A stretch of 64,000 bases of DNA from Cyprinodon diabolis (lineage: Eukaryota; Chordata; Actinopteri; Cyprinodontiformes; Cyprinodontidae). The notes under the pieces were generated by a model that worked only from the letters and a program-made list of their open reading frames with translations, was not told the DNA's origin and made no database searches. The stretch is from positions 27,950,666 to 28,014,665 of the forward strand of contig CM060083.1 of NCBI GenBank assembly GCA_030533445.1. Reading direction: 5' to 3'. Positions within the stretch are counted from its first letter, which is position 1. Each line of letters starts with the position of its first letter. The position numbers and the translations under genes are program-made. Shown in pieces: positions 24,343 through 37,566 of this stretch.

Positions 24343-26685
24343 GTTATGCTGCAGGAGTGTTAAACAGTCATTTTCAGTTGTGGTTTGCAGTTATTACAAT
24401 GATGGCCAAAAAAACCTTTCATTATTTAAGCCCTTCTAAAAATATATATTATTTTGCAAAATCTGCCAAGTGACTTACTTGTACTGAACAGATGCATTCT
24501 TTGGAATAAAAAAAAAATTACCTTCCAGGCTTCAGGAAAATGGCATCACAGTGGAATGTTTACCTCATTCCTATGGCCTAAATTTAGCACTGTACATCTG
24601 TTTATTGTCATTTTAAGTATGAACCCACTTTTCTGACCTGATTACAAACCAGCAATCTGTCTGATGTGCTGATGTCACTTTTCTCCTTGTGATACGCTTC
24701 TGGCTTCCTGAGATAATTATGGAAATCATAAAAACAGAATATTCTCTGAAATTCTTTGCAATTGCTCCTTTCTGGTAACATTGTAGAGTGAGCTGTGGCA
24801 GTAAGAATTTCAGGAGAAATTGTGTGACCATGAAGTTTCTGTTTATAGTTTTGACAATTTAACAAACCTTATGTCAAGTTCTTCTTAGTGAAAAGAAAGA
24901 CAATCGCACATCCATAAAGTATGACTCCAAACCAATCCAAAGTAGTTATTTAACTTTGCTGTATGGGGCAAAGCACAGGTGTACTGCAATCCATCAGCAT
25001 ATTTTTCTTTTAACGAAAACATAAAATAGTTGCCCATGGCTGTTGACAGGGATTCATAAAATGCATATAAAACACTAGTCCTATAAATTTGTACTGTACT
25101 TTTATGTACAATTGGCAATAGAGGAAGGAACAGGAGCAAAAGTGATAAGGAAAAAATATTTTATTTGTTTTGCCACTGGTATTTATTAAGGATTTTCTTA
25201 CCAAATTTTTGAATTAGCTAAGACACATCCTGCTTCTTATTATGCTTAACCTCAGTTAGATTGGATAACACTATATGTAAGCAAGTAGTAACACAGATAC
25301 TCATATGGATTTGGTTATTTACCTACCCATTTCAACAAAATTTTAAAAATCATTACATTGTAACTCTGGATGCACTTTCTGCTCACTCTAAATCCCTTTA
25401 CAGGCTCTAGAAGAGGTTACTTTTGTTCCAGTATTGCTCAATGTTATGTTGTCGCCAGGATATATTGTAAACAGTATAATTTCCCCCCATAGGTAGAGTT
25501 TTATGTATAAACTGTGAATTTGATCCCATCTGAGCAGAGCATCTTCTTTTTACTATATTTAATGTGTACCGAATATGTGACAAACTTGAAATGGGATTTC
25601 TTATAGCTGTCTTACCGCCACTCTTCCTTTAAGGTGAGATTCTTGGTGTGCCTGTCTGATAATTGTCCTGTCAACAGATTCCTCAAGTTGAGCTGAGGAT
25701 CTGTGTTGCCTCTTGGCTGCTTCTCTGATTAATACTCTCCTTGCCTAGCTTGTCACTTCAAGTAGACATGAATTTCTTGATATGTTTGTTGTTGTGCCAT
25801 AATCTGTACATTATTAAATGATGAATTAAAAAGTGCTGTGTGAAATCTTCAAAGCTAGGATGCTGATTTATAACTTCACCTTGCTGTAATCCAGTTCAGT
25901 TTAATGTGTTTAGTGTCAGTTTATTACTGATTTTATCACAAAGCACTTTAAACACCAGATTAGTTGCAAAAATATATAACTGAAAGAAAAATATATCCCA
26001 AAAATGTAAATGGATCCAATTGCTGTTAAGTTGCCCATTTTTTAAGATTCACTGTCTAAGGAGGGCCGGGCCAATAACATTGAGTTGATTAAAGTAAACG
26101 GTCTTCTTCACAAAGATGTTTCAAGAGTGGGTAGTTAATAGCATTTAGTAATTGACTTTGTAAAACTCCCGTATACTGAGCATGCATGTGGTGACAGTGG
26201 AAGAGAAAAGTCTGTGGTAACAGGTGGAACCCTACAGCACAACCTCGCTAAGTGTGAGCTAATATCAGCTATAACTGACACAAACAAAGCTCCAGTATTA
26301 TTTTCTATATTTGAGAAAAAGAGCAAAGAGTTAAGAGCAGCAGATAATCTTACCCCCAATTTACACTGCGTCTGGCTCCACTCTGAGAAGCGTGCACAGA
26401 TGGTGCAATGAAAGCCAGTAATAATTTGGAACAGAGATAAAAACAACTCACTTATAAATACACTTATAGATATTAAAAATTCTTGCATATTTAATAATGT
26501 AGCAAGGTCTTTTGGGAAATATAGTTTGTCTTTTGTGAAATATTTTGAAAATATGAACATTACGATCATATCAGATCAGATTTGTGTTGGTGCAAACTCC
26601 ATCTGTGTAGATTAACTATGACTTGGCTCTGGCATTTGCCAAAACATAGAATCAATTCGAATTTAGCTTGATGGTTTTGTAAATA
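22920..26685 (+). other. Neurexin intron
   Basis: AT-rich intron sequence. Contains a T11/G22 tract (24311-24343). Short ORFs on both strands have no recognisable domain. Confidence 0.5.
24311..24343. repeat. T11-G22 homopolymer tract
   Basis: Eleven T followed immediately by twenty-two uninterrupted G. Confidence 0.97.
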
Positions 26686-26693
26686 CTCTTATT

Positions 26694-27112
26694 TAGGGCT
26701 AAACAATTATGCCTAAATGTTAAATTGTGAATTTTGTCAAACAATGTTGCGATTTTGTTTTTTTGTTTTCCTTTTCACTAGCCACAAATATGCAGAATAT
26801 TTACTTCAGGGTTTTGTTGCAGGGTTTAAAGCTTGCTTATTAAAACTTCATTGTCAAAGGACTTTATTGTTGCTGTTGTGTGGAAATGTGCTTACTTATT
26901 CTTGCATGCATTGATCTGTGTGCTAGTAGTGACTCTCTTTTCCCTTCTGCATGGTGGCAAACTCGCTTTAAGTGTATTACAGCCACCTAAATTACTAGAG
27001 TGAAAAAAATCAGTATTGTCAAACTGTCAAAGTTGAGTGCATCTGCGATTTTGACAATTGAAGTTTGCTAAATTGCTATTAAATTGTAAATGTAATAATT
27101 TTTCCAGCTCTA
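26694..27112. mobile_element. hAT-type MITE, decayed
   Basis: Left end TAGGGCTAAACAATTA, right end ATTTTTCCAGCTCTA, so the outer bases (TAGGGCT/AGCTCTA) are roughly inverted, with repeated 'TTGCGATTTT' and 'AAATTG' motifs inside. Flanked by CTCTTATT (26686-26693) and CTCGTATT (27113-27120), an 8-bp duplication with one change. A similar but more degraded sequence lies at about 32035-32400. Confidence 0.65.
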
Positions 27113-28479
27113 CTCGTATTTATGGGGGCATATTTACTGCAAAGTTAGCAGCATAGAAAGACCAGATGCATAGTAAATTGGGAGTTTGTGGATCACAGAA
27201 ATGCAGGATAAATTGTATCCTCTTAAAGGGGATATAGAGTTGCAGCAATAGCTCAGGCAATGTTACTATAAGCTTCAGCTGTAGAGCAACACTCCATAAG
27301 GTGTATTTTATAAGCAAAATAAAAAAGCAGAGGGAAAACAAAAGATGGAGACAAAACCAGAAGATCTATCTATTTAAGAATACTAGGACAAGGTAGTTTA
27401 ATCAGAAAGATAAATCTTAACAATAATCTTTAAAGTAAACATAACTTTTTCTCACAGACAGAAAATGAGGGCTGCTTCCACAAGTGAACCTGATATCTGA
27501 AAAAATTGTCTGCCATTTTACTTTATTCACCCGTTCACTCTGTTGGTCTACTACAAAAAATTGGATTGTAATTTGGCCAAATTAAAAAAAATAAAAATAA
27601 AATCCAAAGCACTGTAACAAGAATCTCTGTACAAAATATTGTCAAACTATAACATATAGTAGGGATGGAATCCACGGATTTATTTGTTGGCAACCTCTCA
27701 AATAAATGATCTCATCCCACTTAGTAGCAAGCACTTACAATTGAAAGCTAAATTTTATTACCAAGAAGGCAAAACGTTTTTGTCATCTTCTGTGTCCCCA
27801 TATGGTACAAGGATTTGGCAGAGTACATTGAACTTAAAACGTATCCATCGGTTAAATAATTTAAAATCTGTTTTGTTACTTTAAAAAGATGAGAGGATTA
27901 TAGGATTTGTCACCAGACCTGTCAACTTCTCTCTGTCACAGTGCAAGGATGGACATTAAATGACGTCAAACTCGAGCCTACACACATATTCACAAATCCC
28001 CATGATCGGTTAAAACAATTATTTAAATGCACCACTCAGTAAAAAAGTTCCCCTGAAACTGTCTTTCATTAGATAAATAACATAGATGCTCTGGTTAACT
28101 GCATATTTTATCATGATAAAATTGAAGCAAGTGTATTTCATCATAGTTTATTTCATCATCAAAAGTCATACAATAGGGCAGATTGAATCTTGGAAATCAC
28201 TAAATTACATTTCCCCTTTGGAATATTATTTATTTGTTTGTTTTTCTTTAAAAAAAAAACCCAACATGATTTAGAATTCACCGAAGGATACTTTTAGATG
28301 AATTATTAGAATATTGTAGAATTTTGTCAAAAGCATTCTTCAGAAATCGGATGTTGGCTTTGCGGTTAAATGAACCTACACCAAGAAAAATAAAATGTCT
28401 GTAACCTTTTAGCATTACAACATTTTACATACAATACATGTGGGTGAATGAAGTGATAGAATAGTATAGGTTTTAAATT

Positions 28480-28481
<2 letters not shown>

Positions 28482-28533
<52 letters not shown>
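28482..28533. repeat. (TA)n microsatellite
   Basis: About 26 uninterrupted TA units. Confidence 0.97.
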
Positions 28534-28538
<5 letters not shown>

Positions 28539-31500
28539 CACCTTTCTACACATCACCAACATTTTAGACTATTTTCAATGTTACTTATATCACAAATTTT
28601 ATGTCCTAGTAGAGAATCATAATATTCCTATGAAAGCACTATAGTTTTTGAAGTCAGCAGGTTTTAATTTGGCTCTGATGGAAAATCACCCCTTGTTGAA
28701 CTTTCACATATCAGATAAAGGTTTCACAAATCCCAATATGGGTTTTAAAGTATTCCCCTTTAGTATGATAATATCCAAGTATAAGGTCCCTTAAATAATG
28801 TAGTTTAAAAGTTTGGTATTTTAAAATAAGAATGTTTATGGTTGTGAGAAATAAGGTTTATTAACCCTTTAACTGACTTGACTACTTGAACTGGTTTTGC
28901 AGTGGGCACCACCGTCACTAATATATACCATTAAACCAGCATTCTCTGGTGTTTGACACCATATTACCTAAGCTTTGGTAGATATTTCCATAAGATAGAT
29001 TTATGTCTTAATGTTTTAACATTATTTTATGAGCCAAAGATATCCCAGTTAAACACAATATTTTGAACTATTTCTGTGCTTTTATTTTTCTTGATTATGT
29101 CCTATTATGGCAACTATGGGAAGCTCTTGTATTTAAGCCATAAAGGGTATACATTTAATTAGAAGAAAACAATGTCAGACAGTATTGTTAGATTTTTTTT
29201 TCATTAACATTATCTCACTATATCTGGATTGTATATGATTCAGTACATTTAAATAAAATGGTAAATAACTAATAAAAAAAAAGATATCTTCTCACTGAAC
29301 TGGTTGAATACTGTTGGAGTATTTCTGTGTTTAATTGATGTCTTTTATGGAAGCTGTATCTGTATGCTTGCAAATTATTTTGATTCAGTAACTATTAACT
29401 TTCTTAAGACAGCTTTCTGTAAATGGGAAGATTTCATGCCTTTAAGTTACTTAAAACTTATCTCACAGTTCATTGGACGCACTGGATTGTTTTATTTATC
29501 GTTAAATAAGTCAAACATTTACATTTTCACATCCAGTCTCTAACAGCTAAACAAGGGTTGTTAGACAAATAATATGAATGTTTTTATTTAAAGGAGCTGA
29601 TCATATACAGTGTTTTTAAATCAAATTTAATGGTCAAGTTTGGGTTCACAAACAACACATTTTTGTCTTTGGTTTTCCGTTGCTTACACCATAACCAAAG
29701 ATACAGCTGACCACAGATTGTAGAATTAATGCTTTATAGAGATAAAAGGACAAAATAAAATAAACAAGATAATTCTAGAATGCACAACGGAGCAAGTGCA
29801 GTCCCTCTTTTTTTTTTTACCCAAGGTGTGGCTGTCATATGCTAACTGACAGAAAAACCTAAAGGAAGCGTAATATATATGTTTCTTTTATTAATAAGAG
29901 CAGTTTGAAATGTATTTCTTTAATCAATTTACATAATAGTCAATGTAAACCTAGTATAAATTAACAGTTTAAAAAATAAGGGAATAGTAGAGATATTTTT
30001 TAGAGTTATTTCTTGGAAAGTATATGTTGTTATCCAAAAAACTCTGGCAGGGTTTAAAAATGTAGGTGTTTAGTCCTGTTTTCTCAGTGGTTCCGATATC
30101 TCTGCAGCGCAATGCAAATACACATGAATGATTGTGTCTCTGTTACTGACACAGAAGACAGAAAATTGTACTGGAGCAACCATGTAGGGACAGTGTAGTT
30201 ATGGTCTGATCTGGTGTTAATTAGATAGGGTAATAGGTTTTATAAAATGAACTGCCTCTGAACATATAGAACCAGAATTGTTTGTCATATGGTATCTTCT
30301 TGAGGGGACGCAAGGTCTAGATGGCAAGAGGAGTGCTTTCTTTAGATAATGGTAGGGTAAACACTAAGGACACTTTGACTTCGTCTACCCAGGGGTATCT
30401 GGAACCAGAATGTTGTTAATGTTTGACATAGAATGGAGTTCCCCTTTGGAATTGGCAAAGGGAAGTTAGTGGGTAGGGTAACCTTACCACAGATGCTATC
30501 AGATTGGCATCAGGGGAATTTGGTAGCATGGAAAACACATTACAGAGTTTGCTGTGTTAATCTTCCCTTCTTGGCTGATTTGTTATTGATGATGTATACT
30601 TTCCTGTTTGGAGGTCCAACTATAATTCGGTTAAAAATGAATACAGAAATAAATAAAGGATAAATTAAAATAAGCTTTCAAGTTAATGTACAGAAAATAC
30701 AGCATTTAAATTGTATAAGTACTTAATGCAATAAAACAAGAATGCAACTTATCTAAATTAATTATTGTCCTTATTTATTCACATCAGTAGTAATTACCTT
30801 CTTTATTTATAACTTATTTTCATCTTTTTTTCACAGTTTTTAAATGCATCAATGTATGTTTTAAATTTTGTTGATTATATAGTTCCTTTGTATTTTTTTC
30901 AACCCATCTATTTCTTCATGGCTATTTACTTACCGCAGTCCTTTTTCCAATTTTGCATTTTTGCCTCATTATCCAAATGAGAAGGGGTCAGTCTTAATGG
31001 GACCACTTCTTATCCGTTAGTTTGTCTTCTTCTACAGTACTATCAGGACAGTCACTACAAAGATGGCTACCTAAAATGAGGTTATCAGCGTGGGGATCAG
31101 TGGAATATAGCAACTTTATTTGAAGACAATGCTGTAACTCCTGACTTTATGAGTCGTGTGAACGCTCCTTCAGAAATTGTGTTTCAGTAAGCTGCTCACA
31201 TGAAAACAGATATTCAGTTTTCTGGCAAACTGGTTATCCCCAATTTCTCGACAGTAATGGCAAATCTGTTTCATTTCCAACCAACTAAATTCAGAAATTA
31301 GGAGATGTAATTTATGTAATTTATTGGTTCAATAAATTAAACTGGATAGATATAAAAAAAATATATTTATGTCCATCCAGATTCTGCTTTATATTTCGGG
31401 GGGAAAGGGGGGCTGCTTGATTTGTGGTGTTTGGTCATGAAGGAACACCAACAATGTGGTTCATTTTTTTGTGATTTCAAAGGGGTAGGGATGTAGATAC

Positions 31501-32034
31501 TATATAATATTATAAAATATCAGTTATTGGTTGTACTGGCAATCTTATCCCATATAGACAGCAGCCTAAATTTTCACATCAGTGCATAGCTAGTCTAAAG
31601 TGAAAGAATCCTTATTGTTCAGTTAGCGGGTTATAACAGCAAATATTGTTCTCCTGTGGTATTTTGATCGTTTCACCATACTGAGAATGGCTAATATGAG
31701 AATAATCACACCTGTTTAAACTTTATCTTATAAACATAAACACTCAATTTACATCATTCTCTAGGAGTAGAAGGCTCTGTGATGATTTCTAGATGTCTGA
31801 TAAAAATACTTTTACTGATTGTTGAACATCTCCAGAAGTTCTGTCTAAAAATCTACCCAACTAAATACATTGTTTTAAAATATCTTTTTATTTCTAAATA
31901 GACCAATATAAAAACATTTTATATAACAGATCACAGATGCCATGAAATAAACACAGAATAAAGTTACACCCCAAAATTTTTATTGAGACAGTAAACATTA
32001 TGTGAGTAAGGTTGAATGAATGATTTTGCAAAAC

Positions 32035-32400
32035 CAACCAATATTGTAATGGCAATTTTGAGTTTCCTTTGCAATAATCACAAGCAAGTAGATGTTTCAG
32101 TCCAGGGTTTCATCGTTTTTCTTGACATTAAAGGAGCTTGCTTGTTGTGAACATTGTTGCAGGAATTTACTGCAATTGTTGTGTGGAAACGTACAACGGT
32201 CTGTGTACTACCTGCAGCTCTCTCATCCCTATAGGCAAACCCTCTTTAAGCATATACCACCATATAAAGGGCTCTATTGAGAAAGTTAGAGTCTTTTTCT
32301 TGTTAAATGTAATGGTAAAAAATTGAGGGCTCTGGGATTTTAAAAATTACATTTTGTTGAATTGCAGTTATTTTGCAAATGCAATATAATACCCAGTCAG
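32035..32400. repeat. Degraded copy related to the MITE at 26694
   Basis: Shares in order 'CAGGGTTT', 'AAAGGAGCTTGCTTGTT', 'GTTGTGTGGAAACGT', 'GTCTGTGTACTA' and 'GGCAAACCCTCTTTAAG' with the middle of the 26694-27112 element (there with several substitutions), then an 'AATTGCAGTTATTTTGCAAATGCAAT' type end. Boundaries approximate. Confidence 0.5.
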
Positions 32401-33599
32401 AGGCAGGTATAAAGGAGTAGGATTGGAAGAAACATATTTTGTGGATTTTTTGTTACAATGGTATGTTGCTTGTTATTTATAGACCAATAATGCTTGTTAA
32501 AAATGTTACTAATTTTAAAGCACTAAATCCCATTTGATAAGTACTGGCCAGCTGTCATGTCTTTCTGCAGACATACAGACTTGAAATCCTCTTACCATCA
32601 AAATTATTTTCTTCTACACATCTGTTGTAGCATTGAGTTCCTTATTTCATTTTACACAGCAGAATCGGTGTTCCCCATTTACTCAAGTCGTCTATGGTAT
32701 TTCTAATTTACATATCCCTAAGTTAACATCAACTCATTGAAGGTTTTTTTTTATAGCATTCTATGGGCTAATACTTTAGGTCATCTCCATTAACTCACTG
32801 TGAATTTGGGAAAGTTTTGTCCTAATGCTCATATTACTGTAGCAAAACCTGCTCAGCCTGCCAGAAAATGTAACAACTGGCTACTGAGCATTAAGAAGGG
32901 TTAAATCCATTTATTTTGTTCAAATCACATTTTTGTTAAATGCCTGAAAAGTGCTCTTTAAAAACCTTTTGAATTTGAGTTGATTTATAGTATTGGCTCT
33001 GCCCAAATACTTAATTAAACGAATTAGTATTCTGTATCTTCCCCCTTGTTCACATATGAGTTAAACTGCTGAAAGATACTGTGTGTAAGAAGATGAATTA
33101 TTAATGTGAGTGATTGCTTCCGTTTCAGGTCAGCCTGTAATCATGTCACAAACAATGCGACTTCACTGTATCTCTGAAAGTCATTCTGTTAAAGAGACCT
33201 TGTGCAGCTTTGCTTGGACAAAAGCAGATTAATAATATACTGCTGTCTCTAAATTCAAAGAAGGATATTAAAAGGATCAAAAGATTAGGAATTTCTACTG
33301 AGGATTTTCATATTTTTAAAGCATTAACTACTGATTGTTAGAGGGAGTTTGCGTGAAACTTTACACTGCTTAGACAACTCTTTTTTTTATATATATTTGT
33401 AGCATGGCAGACAGAAGCACCCCATTTTTTACCCAGAAAAGGAAAAACACAAAATAGATATATATGGGTATCTAATAATGTAGCCTTTTTATACATACAG
33501 CTTTACTAATTTCAGAGGTTGCAGAACCATCATCTATGACAACTAGTTATTTATTTAGAATTATGTCTTCTTTTATGACTTGAAGGGGGAAAGCAAAAT

Positions 33600-34249
33600 T
33601 TTTTCCAGTTGAGAACCTTGCCCTTGGACTTCGAGGAGCTGATCCCGATCCCAGCCACTTTTGCACTCAGCTCTGAACTACCCCGATGTATGTTGTAAGT
33701 CTCTGGAAGGAGGGAGTCAGCACAGAACCATCAGGCATTTTTCGCCGCGCCTAGTTCCTGTCCAGAAAAGTTATGAACAGGACAGATGACAGAGGGCAGC
33801 CCTGAAGTAGTCCAACATTCAAATGGATTAGGTCTGACCTAATGCTGGCAGTGTGGATCACACTCCTGCTCTGCTTATACAGTGACTATATGGCCTCTGG
33901 TGAGGTGCCTGCCTCCGAACTCCTGGAGCACTCTCCACAGAGCACACTAACCTATGAAACCCAAGCAGATGGTGTAACACACCTTTTCACCAAATCACTT
34001 TTTTGTCGAGCAATAGTCTCTTTCCATGGTCTCATCAAACTCCTCCTGGCCCCATGGTTTTGCCTTTGCTACTGCACAGGCAGACGCATGTTTGGCTGCG
34101 TGACACCTGCTTTCCATCTCAGGACTCTTATAGCCCATCCAGCCCATAGGTACCCACCACTGGGTTTGTGGTTAATAGCTGCGACAGGATATGCTGACCT
34201 TATGGCTACAGCTAGAGGCAGTTGCATTGACAATAGAAGCAAATAACAT
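33600..34249 (-). pseudogene. Rex3-like LINE remnant (RT part)
   Basis: Read on the minus strand the segment is a broken Rex3/RTE reverse transcriptase. The complement of a GGGCAGCCCTG block and ATGAACAGGACAGATGAC at about 33773-33805 matches the conserved Rex3 region next to the FADD motif. 'CTTCGAGGAGCTGATCCCGA' (33630) corresponds to the later domain seen also at 6610-6630. Many stops and frameshifts; the ORF at 33842-34246 on the + strand is incidental. The remnant continues beyond a MITE insertion at 35161-36090. Confidence 0.7.
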
Positions 34250-34257
34250 GGCCCATT

Positions 34258-34750
34258 TTAAAGCTACAGTGTGTAATTTTCAGCGACATCTAACGTTCAG
34301 ACTGCAGACCGCAGCAACATGACCATCTCCCCCCCACCGCTTCTCCCCCCCAACAGTACGGCGAGCGTTACGGGACAAAATGTCTTCCACGACGTCCGCA
34401 TCACCAACCTTCTCAAGTGATGATGTTTGTTTACATAGATAATTTTAATACTGCCATCTATTGTTCAGTACCGTTTCAGTTAATCTCTCTCAACTTGCCG
34501 TAGTTACTTTCGAGCGTAATGGGCGATCTGGCAATCGCTAGTTTGTTGGCTCTGCGCTGCCGTAGCGCAAAGATGTCTGCCTCCATGGCTGCGAGACCCG
34601 CTCCTATGTAATTATAAATAACGAATTCTAAGGCAACGCAAATATTAAGGTTAAGAGGCTGAGCTCGTAGATGATGATAAAAAAATAGTTATGTATAATA
34701 TATTACATTTCTGACTACATCCCTGTAATTATTACACACTGTAGCTTTAA
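34258..34750. mobile_element. MITE with perfect 20-bp terminal inverted repeats
   Basis: TTAAAGCTACAGTGTGTAAT at 34258-34277 is exactly inverted at 34731-34750. Flanks GGCCCATT (34250-34257) and GGCCAATT (34751-34758) form a likely 8-bp duplication with one change, suggesting a hAT-type element. No coding. It interrupts the Rex3-like remnant. Confidence 0.85.
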
Positions 34751-35160
34751 GGCCAATTTATGCTTCTGACACATAGCCTCTGCAACTGTCAAATCTGTCC
34801 CTGTGCGCGACGACGCCCCCCGCGGGGCATTTTTAAAAACCGGGGAACAACTACAATGGACAACTACGACAAAATGTAAATCGAGGAGGTTCGCTCAGTA
34901 CCTGTTCCCCTTCGATGTCTAGCAACTTTAGATCCATCTCCGTGATCGTGATATCTTGGAGACGTGCCATTCTTGTTTTGGAAGATAAACACTCCCGCTG
35001 GCACCGCCAAAGTTCTTGTGACCATGTGCCAAAGTTGTTGCAAGTTCTCGAATAGGCTCCCCCTTGCTTCTTTGGCCCTGCTACTCCCTAGAAATTCCAG
35101 ACCAACGGTGCAGAAGCATACCAGCAAAACTGGTTTGTGACCAGATCCAAGCGACATTTG
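34751..35160. repeat. Probable DNA-element fragment
   Basis: Begins 'GGCCAATTTATGCTTCTG', resembling the left end of the MITE at 4151, and continues with GC-rich unique sequence. A minus-strand ORF (34864-35157) has no recognisable domain. Possibly a degraded PIF/Harbinger-like piece; weak. Confidence 0.3.
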
Positions 35161-36090
35161 ATGTGTGCAGTTGAAGAAGTCTAATCTACCCTTTAGACTG
35201 AATGTCCCAGGTCTTCCCTGGAATCTGAGAGAAGCTCATCCCAAGTTGGTGGTTGAATAAGTCTTTGACCGAGGGATCTGCAATCCATGATTTTCACAGA
35301 AGTCCAAAAATGAAAGCCCACTCGGGTATAGAGTTGGGAATCACTTCACTCCAGGTGTCACTGTCATATTCCATATGGTTGTGAAGTCCTCAATCAAAAT
35401 TATGGAATCCCCAAGATGGGCACTATCCAGCAAACCCTGGAATGCTAAGAAGGCCTGGTAGTCTGAAATGCCATCTGGCCCATAGGCTGAGACAGCAGTC
35501 AGGTATGGATGCGACTCTGTTATCTACAGGGGTGAATTCCAACATAAAACAGCTGTGCTGGGAGAAGTCAAGCAGACCAATACTAGATCCCCTAAGATTC
35601 ACCCTGCAGACCACTTCAAATGCATAGAGGTGATCCTGACTATTTATAACCAGTATTACTGTACCTCCTATATCCTTTACCCCCAGGTGGGTGAAATTTC
35701 ATGTCCCCAGAGCCAGTTCCGTGGATTAGAGCCAGTCCCAAAGATTAGGTGGCAGGAGCCTCCGCCTCTTATTGCTGCCAAATCCTCTTCACACCAGTTT
35801 CTCAAGGTTCCCCATGCAAGTGATGGTGGGCCTATTGGGCATTGGCCTTGTTTCACTTCTGCATGAAGGAAAATCTGACCACCAGGGGCTCGCTGTCTAA
35901 CCCCAACCTGGGTGAGATTCCAGTTCCGCTGTTCAAGGCCACTTCCTATTAATTGATTTTCTTGTTGTCACAAGAAATTTCTGAACCACTCATTGTCTGG
36001 CCCATCACCCAGAGCCTGTTTGCCCGGGGAAGTTCTACCAGGGGCATTTAAACACCAGCAAAGCATAGTCTCTGGGATCATCTGTTCTGA
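35161..36090 (-). pseudogene. Rex3-like LINE remnant (upstream part)
   Basis: Contains 'TGTCCCAGGTCTTCCCTGG', 'CAGCAGTCAGGTATGGATGCG', 'CCAGTTCCGTGGATTAGAGCC' and 'CCCATCACCCAGAGCCTGTTTG', blocks familiar from the endonuclease/5' part of fish Rex3 copies in antisense orientation. Frames are destroyed. Together with 33600-34249 it forms one old element split by DNA-element insertions. Confidence 0.5.
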
Positions 36091-37566
36091 AACAGTATAT
36101 GTACTTTTTTTTAGTACATAAAGCTTTTAGCAAAAGAGTAATAGATAACCACTACTAAAAAAACAATCACAGAGGATCTGACAGAATTAGAAATATTTTT
36201 AATTTTTATTTGTTTGTAAGAATATTTTATGGTTAGGCAGAGGCATTTCTGTGCAATTATTTTAATTGGCAAAGTTGCTTTGTAGATCAATCATTAAAGC
36301 TTCAAAACTCTTTAATTTTCTGTCAGCAGAAAATGTCCCTGCTTTCAGTATAAGCATTGATTGATGCTGCTGCATGGGTGTCATATTGATGAGACTTGTC
36401 TGAAACCCCAAAATCAAGTCCTAAGTACACTTGGATAATTTAAAAGGAGTGGTACATAAGATTCAGTAAAGAAAATATGTTTTCAAATGTATTTTTGTTA
36501 AAGTTATGCAACCTTCTTAAGTCTTACTGAATAAAGTTAGGTGATTAAACCTGCTTTGACTTCAACAAAGCAGCGATTAACATACTGAGATTGTTTTGCC
36601 CGAAGAAGAATCATATGCCCCACCTTCTTTAGATATTATTCTGCTAAATTAATGTTATTTCAGTGATTGCTTAATTCAAATGCCACTGCTACTGTATTGA
36701 AAATATAATGCATTTTAAGGTATGTATTTATTAGGTGTATTTTATATTTTATTGGAAAATTGTTTATTAATTGTTACAAAAATGTCACTTTAGCTGAATT
36801 TAGTACCTAGCAGGCTTTGTTAATGTATTATTGACCCCATACTCAAGAACCACTTCTCAGGTAAGGATTTGTGACATGTCAACACTATTAAGTGCTGGCT
36901 TATTTTCTTGAAGAAGTCTTGCACACACTGTTGTATAAAACTACCAGCTGGAAAAATCCTGAGACTAAATTTATAAACCTTGTTTGTGCATTGATCTCCT
37001 AATGCCATCTTTCATTGCTAATACTTTCTGCTTGAAAAAAAGATTGACTTACCAGTGATAATACTATCCTAGATATCATCAATCCTGGGATTAAGGTTAT
37101 TAGAACTTATGTTTAAGCTGCTCTGATTATCCTATTGGATCCCCACGACTCGTAAGATGTAAAATAATGGATAGCACATCTGCTCACACAATCCTCTCTA
37201 ACGGGTCGCCCTCTTTGGAGATATCTTGATTGGAATACACTGTCTACACAGCATGCTTCCTAAGATCTTTTAAGTAGCTGAATAATAAGAGTAATTATAT
37301 CACTGCTACTATTTGAGAATAAATAAAGCTAAATATGATGTGTAACAGTGTTTCATAAGAAAAGTAAAACATTTTGAAGCATTTCTTCCCTTCTACGTTT
37401 TCAAAGCTCTCTTGAAGTCACAGTTAATTATTTGGCTAGCAAAATATATTATCTTTTTGAGATATTTAATGCATACCCATTGTTAAATAGGTTAGGGGTA
37501 TATAAGCAGCCTGAGGGGCATATCATTTATATTTTTCGCAACTCCACCCTTTTAATTATGTCTGGG
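36091..37566 (+). other. Neurexin intron
   Basis: AT-rich, no gene or repeat recognised. Confidence 0.5.

Larger units (their letters stand above)
27121..33590 (+). other. Neurexin intron
   Basis: Long AT-rich stretch without recognisable exons. Contains a (TA)n microsatellite at 28482-28533 and a degraded repeat at 32035-32400. Small ORFs (for example 29304-29543 and 30433-30663) show no domain and no convincing splice frame. Confidence 0.45.

Noticed and set aside
33842..34246. 134-codon ORF with possible membrane segments
   Set aside because: It is antisense to a degenerate Rex3-like LINE.
34864..35157. 97-codon minus-strand ORF with apparent signal-like start
   Set aside because: No recognised domain and embedded in mobile-element debris; I considered a MADF-type remnant on the plus strand but frames are too broken to support it.
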